From the NCBI RefSeq assembly GCF_004358185.1, contig NZ_SMUV01000049.1, forward strand, positions 1-62,658: a stretch of DNA of 62,658 bases. The letters are read 5' to 3'. Made by a program: the position numbers and the translations under genes. The notes under the pieces are model-generated. The model worked only from the letters and a program-made list of their open reading frames with translations, did not search any database and had not been told where the DNA came from. This document shows, one piece after another, positions 58,085 to 62,658 of the stretch; within the stretch, counting starts at the first letter, position 1, and the number at the start of each line of letters is the position of its first letter. This stretch comes from Antarcticimicrobium luteum. Its GTDB lineage: Bacteria > Pseudomonadota > Alphaproteobacteria > Rhodobacterales > Rhodobacteraceae.

Positions 58085-60793
58085 ATGAAAATCTCGCCGT
58101 TTGTACCAGATGAATACATTGGTCGTATCAGTCCGGAAATGTTCGGCTCGAACTATTTGTTCAACCACAGTTTGGTCAAAGATATCGAGCCTCGCGACGC
58201 AAATTTCGAAGCCGGTGCGAACTTGCTCGGAGTCTACGGGGTCCGGTACCCCGGCGGAGGAGTTTCTGAAGATTATTTTGACGTCACTGCTCCGGATAAG
58301 CGACCTGACATCTTCGACAGCTCATTCTCTTTCACCAGCCTTTCCGATTTTCTGGACTGGTCGAAAGAGGACAACCAACCGGCAACGATCGTCTTGCCAA
58401 CTCGGCCGATCCTTAAAGAGGGTGTTTTCGGCGGCCGAGCAATCGATATGTCCGCCGTCAAAGATGTCGAGAATTTCGTGCAAAACCTTTTGTCGGAGGA
58501 TGCGCCGCACAGGGGCGACATCGCTGCATTTGAGCTCGGGAATGAATATTGGTCCTGGATGACGGCATCAGAATACGGGAAGGTCGCCGATGCACTATTG
58601 GAAGCCATATCTGATGTTTACGACGATCTTGGATTGCGAGAAACGGATCGGCCCAAGCTGCTGGTACAAATGGGAAGCCCCTGGGGCGACGAGTACAGGT
58701 CCAGCGGATTCTACGGAAGTCTTACATGGGGTCGCGCCGCGGAGAGGCTGGGATTTACCGAGGATGATTTCGGATCAGATGACCAATTGAAATGGGGCGC
58801 CAAAGTCTCGAGATCAAATCAGGATATAATTGATCAAATTAAGCATGTGGATGACGTTTCGGGCCTAGTTGAACACTTCTACTTCGGTAGAACAGATGAC
58901 CAGTTCACCGACAGCAGTTACGAATTCAACTATATTGATTATGATATTCGCCTATGGAGAGAGCGTGGCTTCGATCAGCCAATTTACATCACAGAGTGGA
59001 ACGTTGAACAAAGCAACTCTTCCCAACTCGGGCTGAAGGGCGCGGGTGTCATCCTGGAGATGTTCTCGGACATGGTCGAGGCGGGTGTCGTATCGGCCAA
59101 CGTCTGGTTGCAGCAGGGGACCACACTTACCGCGTTGGCTGGCGGCCTCCGAGGGGATCCGGTCCTGTCACCCGCAGGTGCCGCTTTCAAATACTTGGCC
59201 GACAATGTGGTTGATGCGTCGCTGTTCACGACGGGTGTATCCGGCAACCTCGAGATGGATGGTTATGTCTCCGAGGAGGCGCTGACCTATTTTGTCTATA
59301 GCCGCTCGGAGAGAAAGATATCTGTTGAATGGTCGACACCTGAGTCCGATCTGGACCTTAGGATAACCGGCGTTGCACGGATCGGTGTTGACATGAGCAC
59401 CAGCGACGGCATGCACACAATTGATGGCGAGACCTATGACGTTGACTACTTTAACGAATATGACACCAAGGCCAGGATCACCGAAATTGATGTTGGTGAT
59501 GTTGCGACAACCCTGAAATTCAACCTCAAGCCTTACGAAGTTGCGGTTATTTCCTATTCCATCGGGGAGGAGGCGACAGACGATGATCCTACCGACACGG
59601 ACTCGCCTGACAGTGAAGTGCCACGCGACGGGGTAACTATTCCTCCCGACGATGAGGTCCCCCCCGAAGATGACGACGCTGCCGATGACGACGATGCCGC
59701 CGATGACGAGGAAAACCCTTTCCCCCGCGCGGCCACGTCTATTTTACGAGGAACGCGCTTCGACGAGCGTCTGACAGGAGGGCGCGGCTCGAACACCATA
59801 CGCGGCCTTGGCGGAGCGGATTCCCTGCTCGGTCGAGGAGGAGATGATCGCCTGTTCGGAGGAGACGGCGAAGACACCCTGCGCGGTGCGGGGCACGATG
59901 ACCTTCTCATTGGCGGCGCGGGTGACGACAAATTGCAAGGAGGTCCCGGCCACGATGTGCTGAACGGTGGTCGCGGCGATGATCGGCTTTCCGGAGGGGG
60001 GGGCGATGACGTGCTTCGAGGTGGCCTGGGCGGCGATGTGATAAGTGGCGAAGACGGTGATGACTCGCTCGTCGGTCATCGAGGTCGGGATGTGTTGCTG
60101 CCTGGGTTGGGAAACGACGAAATTCGTGCAGGGGGCGGCCGTGACACCTTGTCCTACTCAGATCTCAAAGCAGGTGTGCATATCGATGTTTCCGATGGAA
60201 CTGCGGAAATCAGCAACGGCCCGGTAAAATATGTCCAGACGTACTCACATCTGGAAGAACTGGAAACGACAAACGATCGTGACCGGGTAACGCTCGACAC
60301 CTCGATAAACAAGCTGTCGACCAAGGCCGGGGATGATCGCGTGTTCCTGGAGAACGATGATCGAATGGTCGTCCGTTTGGGTGAAGGGGACGATGCGGTC
60401 TTCGTCGAGGGAACAGGGGACTCCCGTATCTACGGAGGGGCTGGCGACGATTACATCTCGACCGCAGACGGCGACGACACCCTGGTTGGCGGGCCCGGCG
60501 CGGATATCTTGAAGCCGGGTGGCGGCCGGAATACTCTGGTCGGCGGGCCGGACAAGGATGTTTTTTTCTTCGACGGCCTGTCTTACGAAAGCCACACAAC
60601 GATCGAGGATTTCGACCCTGAAGAGGATGAGATCGATGTAAGCGCACTCCCCGATAACACCACGGTGACGACGGAAGTCACGTCGGAGGGACTAGTCGTG
60701 GATTTCGATTTTGACGACGATGGTGAAAGTGACATGGAAATCGAAATCAGGGATCTTTTCGACGAAGATGAGATCGATTTCGATATCGCTTGA
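58085..60793 (+). CDS. Secreted clan GH-A-like glycosidase fused to calcium-binding RTX repeats
   Basis: 902 residues from this ATG; a GTG 123 bases upstream is an alternative. Residues 1-400 look like a TIM-barrel glycosidase: RISPEMFGSNYLF, YGVRYPGGGVSEDYFD, candidate acid/base Glu154 in ELGNEYW and nucleophile Glu304 in YITEWNVEQ. A beta-sandwich part follows to about 490, then an acidic Asp/Glu-rich linker (about 500-540), then GGxGxDxxx-type repeats (about 561-680, again near 780-830) that bind calcium. No N-terminal signal peptide is apparent; with the RTX repeats and C-terminal region, type I secretion is expected. It would attack an extracellular polysaccharide, possibly algal. Confidence 0.82.
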   Translation: MKISPFVPDEYIGRISPEMFGSNYLFNHSLVKDIEPRDANFEAGANLLGVYGVRYPGGGVSEDYFDVTAPDKRPDIFDSSFSFTSLSDFLDWSKEDNQPATIVLPTRPILKEGVFGGRAIDMSAVKDVENFVQNLLSEDAPHRGDIAAFELGNEYWSWMTASEYGKVADALLEAISDVYDDLGLRETDRPKLLVQMGSPWGDEYRSSGFYGSLTWGRAAERLGFTEDDFGSDDQLKWGAKVSRSNQDIIDQIKHVDDVSGLVEHFYFGRTDDQFTDSSYEFNYIDYDIRLWRERGFDQPIYITEWNVEQSNSSQLGLKGAGVILEMFSDMVEAGVVSANVWLQQGTTLTALAGGLRGDPVLSPAGAAFKYLADNVVDASLFTTGVSGNLEMDGYVSEEALTYFVYSRSERKISVEWSTPESDLDLRITGVARIGVDMSTSDGMHTIDGETYDVDYFNEYDTKARITEIDVGDVATTLKFNLKPYEVAVISYSIGEEATDDDPTDTDSPDSEVPRDGVTIPPDDEVPPEDDDAADDDDAADDEENPFPRAATSILRGTRFDERLTGGRGSNTIRGLGGADSLLGRGGDDRLFGGDGEDTLRGAGHDDLLIGGAGDDKLQGGPGHDVLNGGRGDDRLSGGGGDDVLRGGLGGDVISGEDGDDSLVGHRGRDVLLPGLGNDEIRAGGGRDTLSYSDLKAGVHIDVSDGTAEISNGPVKYVQTYSHLEELETTNDRDRVTLDTSINKLSTKAGDDRVFLENDDRMVVRLGEGDDAVFVEGTGDSRIYGGAGDDYISTADGDDTLVGGPGADILKPGGGRNTLVGGPDKDVFFFDGLSYESHTTIEDFDPEEDEIDVSALPDNTTVTTEVTSEGLVVDFDFDDDGESDMEIEIRDLFDEDEIDFDIA

Positions 60794-61527
60794 GGGCCAC
60801 TTCGGACATCCGCATTCGCTGGCCCAAGCCAAGTCCGGATTCAGTTTTCTGTACAGGGCGTCGAAGCGCGATAGATAGCCTGGTGCAGGAGAGGCGGTCA
60901 CTGGCCCCGCATTCTTTGAAGTGAGTGGCAACGGGCCGGAGACGCGTTGTTACGCAGGTCGACAACCGATATCAGACAGGCGCTTACCAGCCAGAAAAAG
61001 TCGGCAGCCTGCCTCACAACCGGCGACCGGTTGATCACACCCACACTGAACTGACCAGAAAATCGCGATCCCGCAGCAGAGGAAACGTTTCCTTGGGGCA
61101 GAAGCGCCGAATCAGAGCTGCAGATCCTCAACACTCGAGTTCTGACAATTTAACCAATCGTAAGACAGTCTTGAGTAATTTCCCCAATAACCATCAAATT
61201 GTCACCGATTTGGATACAGTCATGACAGCCAAGAAACTGGCAAAGGAAGCTATGCTGGCAGCGTGGACTGCTGACGGTCGCGAAATGATCAGCACCCGGG
61301 ATAACCTTTTGAACATTGCAAAATGTGTAATTCATTACAATGGGTTAGAAGGGGGCGCCAAAGAGATGCAGTGCATCATTCTCCCCTTTAAAAAGATTTG
61401 ATCAAAAGATATGCGGCTTGCAGATGAACACACACGTTCGCCTTGGGGTCAGGATCATTTAGGTTATTTTAGTAGAATCGGAGGTATCTTTTTCCCGCCT
61501 TAGCTGATTTATATTTGGGGGAAAGAA
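60794..61527. other. Region after the RTX gene with little coding signal
   Basis: Apart from the small ORF at 61222 I see no convincing gene. The other open frames lack ribosome sites and have unlike composition. No type I secretion genes are present here. Confidence 0.5.
61222..61401 (+). CDS. Possible small protein of unknown function
   Basis: 59 residues (MTAKKLAKEAMLAAWTADGR; ending CIILPFKKI). Balanced amino-acid composition, but no clear ribosome site and no relatives that I recognise. It could be a chance ORF. Confidence 0.3.
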   Translation: MTAKKLAKEAMLAAWTADGREMISTRDNLLNIAKCVIHYNGLEGGAKEMQCIILPFKKI

Positions 61528-61824
61528 ATGATCATGTCCAATTCAGATCCGCATTCCTGGATCATCAGTGTGTTTGAGGATATTCGAGAATATGCTCGGT
61601 TGAATGGGTTGAAAGCTGTCGAAGGGTCTGCAGATATCGGAAGATACGTGGCGATGATCGAGCTTTACGCCGGCAAGCCCGATGGGATGCCCGCCATACC
61701 GTACCACTTGACATCCTTCGAGCGGTACAAGGGTCTTTACGACGACGTCTCGTCCCCAGGCGCGCGGCGCAACACCGTCCGCCGCAACGGCGATCACAGC
61801 AACTCTGCGGTGCCAGAGAAATAG
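61528..61824 (+). CDS. Small protein of unknown function
   Basis: 98 residues (MIMSNSDPHSWIISVFEDIR). A strong GGGGGAAAG ribosome site stands directly before the ATG, and the first 75 residues form plausible helices (FEDIREYARLNGLKAVEGSA, GRYVAMIELYAGK). The end is basic and low-complexity, perhaps a truncated tail. No family recognised. Confidence 0.5.
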   Translation: MIMSNSDPHSWIISVFEDIREYARLNGLKAVEGSADIGRYVAMIELYAGKPDGMPAIPYHLTSFERYKGLYDDVSSPGARRNTVRRNGDHSNSAVPEK

Positions 61825-61957
61825 CCAGAATCGCAACGCCCGCGAACCACAGGTTCCCAAACGAATAGGCGCGCTGACATCTCAGGTGCGCCACTGGTTC
61901 CGGTCCCTGCCGCAAGTAGCAGCCGGTCAGCGCGCGAGCCGCATCGGCTGCGAACTG

Positions 61958-62203
61958 CTATGGCTTGTCGGGGATTGGAGACAATCCTCCCATGCCCTTC
62001 TGCGCCAAAAATTTCTCATAGGCCGCGATCAGGCGCTCCGACTCCTGAATGATCTTTTTGTTCATATTCATCAGAACTCGAACATCGCCCCCCTCGCTCG
62101 CTATGTCGAACGTATACTGTTCCAGCCATCTGATCTCAGTTTGGGCATCCTGTATCGCTTCATGTCTCCGGGCGACGCTGGCTTGAAGCCCCTCCAAATC
62201 CAC
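61958..62203 (-). CDS. Small coiled-coil protein of unknown function
   Basis: 81 residues with a GTG start and GGAGG eight bases upstream. The sequence (LQASVARRHEAIQDAQTEIR, then NMNKKIIQESERLIAAYEKF) is one long charged helix with heptad spacing. It may be an accessory protein of the island; nothing in the surroundings indicates a function. Confidence 0.5.
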   Translation of the reverse strand: MDLEGLQASVARRHEAIQDAQTEIRWLEQYTFDIASEGGDVRVLMNMNKKIIQESERLIAAYEKFLAQKGMGGLSPIPDKP

Positions 62204-62489
62204 CGACTAACCCTCCAAAGTGAGAACACCGAGACTATGGGCACCTCATTTCAAGTGCCATTTCCGAAAACTGCAAATCCGCAACACTCGCGCGCCCAGT
62301 TTTGGCTCATAAATATCAAAAAATATCATCATATGCACCAAGATTTCGTTTCGCCCCGCGCAGCGGTCATTGAGGTTGATCGCAGCGAACCGCTGTTCTT
62401 CTCCCCACTCCGCCAATAGCCCTAGCCAAGATTGCACTGCGTCGAATGTCGCGAAAGGGCTGGGGCCGGACCTCAGCTGCACGCGCTGA

Positions 62490-62658
62490 TGACGGGCGTC
62501 AAGTCGGCTCTAGCTGGCAACGACGAAAAAGGTATCGCAGACTTCAAGGCGGCCGCCGTCCGTTACGGTCGCGAAGCCGTCCCCGATGCCGGTGTGCCCG
62601 ACAAGCTGGCAGAGCGCAACGTGATGGAGGCGCTGGAAAAGCGCTGGATTGTTCTCGG
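62490..62658 (+). CDS. 5' part of an unidentified gene, runs off the window
   Basis: The frame gives MTGVKSALAGNDEKGIADFK and continues through MEALEKRWIVL to the window edge. It is open upstream to 62424. GC-rich codon use resembles the core genome and differs from the AT-richer stretch before it, so the accessory segment may end near 62.45 kb. No family recognised; it may start at an earlier codon or be a truncated fragment. Confidence 0.4.

Noticed and set aside
62246-62482. 78-codon minus-strand ORF near the window end
   Set aside because: No ribosome site found and it overlaps the start of the GC-rich frame leaving the window; evidence too weak to list as a gene.

Overview
The window comes from a high-GC alphaproteobacterium, most likely a Rhodobacteraceae/Roseobacter-group member. 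The signs are an IscR with a single cysteine, a GTTC-N7-GTTC SOS box before recA, a CckA-type hybrid kinase, a split iscR-desulfurase-sufBCDS operon, an HK97-type siphophage prophage and a secreted RTX protein. No database search was possible, so family names rest on motifs, length and gene order.

1-24713: a lambdoid, HK97-like siphoprophage whose integrase lies directly against a tRNA-Arg(CCG) gene; its far end is left of the window. Reading leftward on the minus strand from about 20.7 kb are a Cro-like gene, small replication genes with a repeat-rich candidate origin holding a consensus DnaA box, HNH nuclease, terminase small and large subunits, portal, prohead protease, major capsid protein, connector and tail-completion proteins, tail tube, tail chaperones joined by a -1 frameshift site, a 1665-residue tape measure, tail tip and autoproteolytic tail fibre, and a holin-like protein. 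A CI-like repressor and a rightward module (GapR-like protein, C5-methyltransferase-like protein, integrase) lie on the plus strand. Four copies of one operator type flank the repressor gene.

24714-35207: tRNA-Arg, an O-methyltransferase-type gene and an Fe-S assembly operon transcribed leftward (iscR, cysteine desulfurase, sufB, FkbM methyltransferase, YbjQ-like, sufC, sufD, two YIP1-like membrane proteins, sufS). Its promoter has a perfect 6-3-6 palindrome over the -10 element, the expected position for IscR repression.

35208-57277: core genes. These are an alpha/beta hydrolase, an HD phosphohydrolase, icd, an SMR transporter, typA, a VOC protein, three small envelope/regulatory genes, a DUF1330-like gene, alaS, recA with its SOS box, a sulfotransferase-like gene, cckA, an RsmB-type RNA methyltransferase, an MBL-fold hydrolase, guaB, an agmatinase-family ureohydrolase, a corrinoid-activation-type ferredoxin/ATPase and tRNA-Gly(CCC).

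57278-62658: a gene-poor, more AT-rich stretch after tRNA-Gly, resembling an accessory island. It holds one large gene, a clan GH-A-like glycosidase domain joined to an acidic linker and calcium-binding RTX repeats, plus small unknown ORFs and the 5' part of an ORF that leaves the window.
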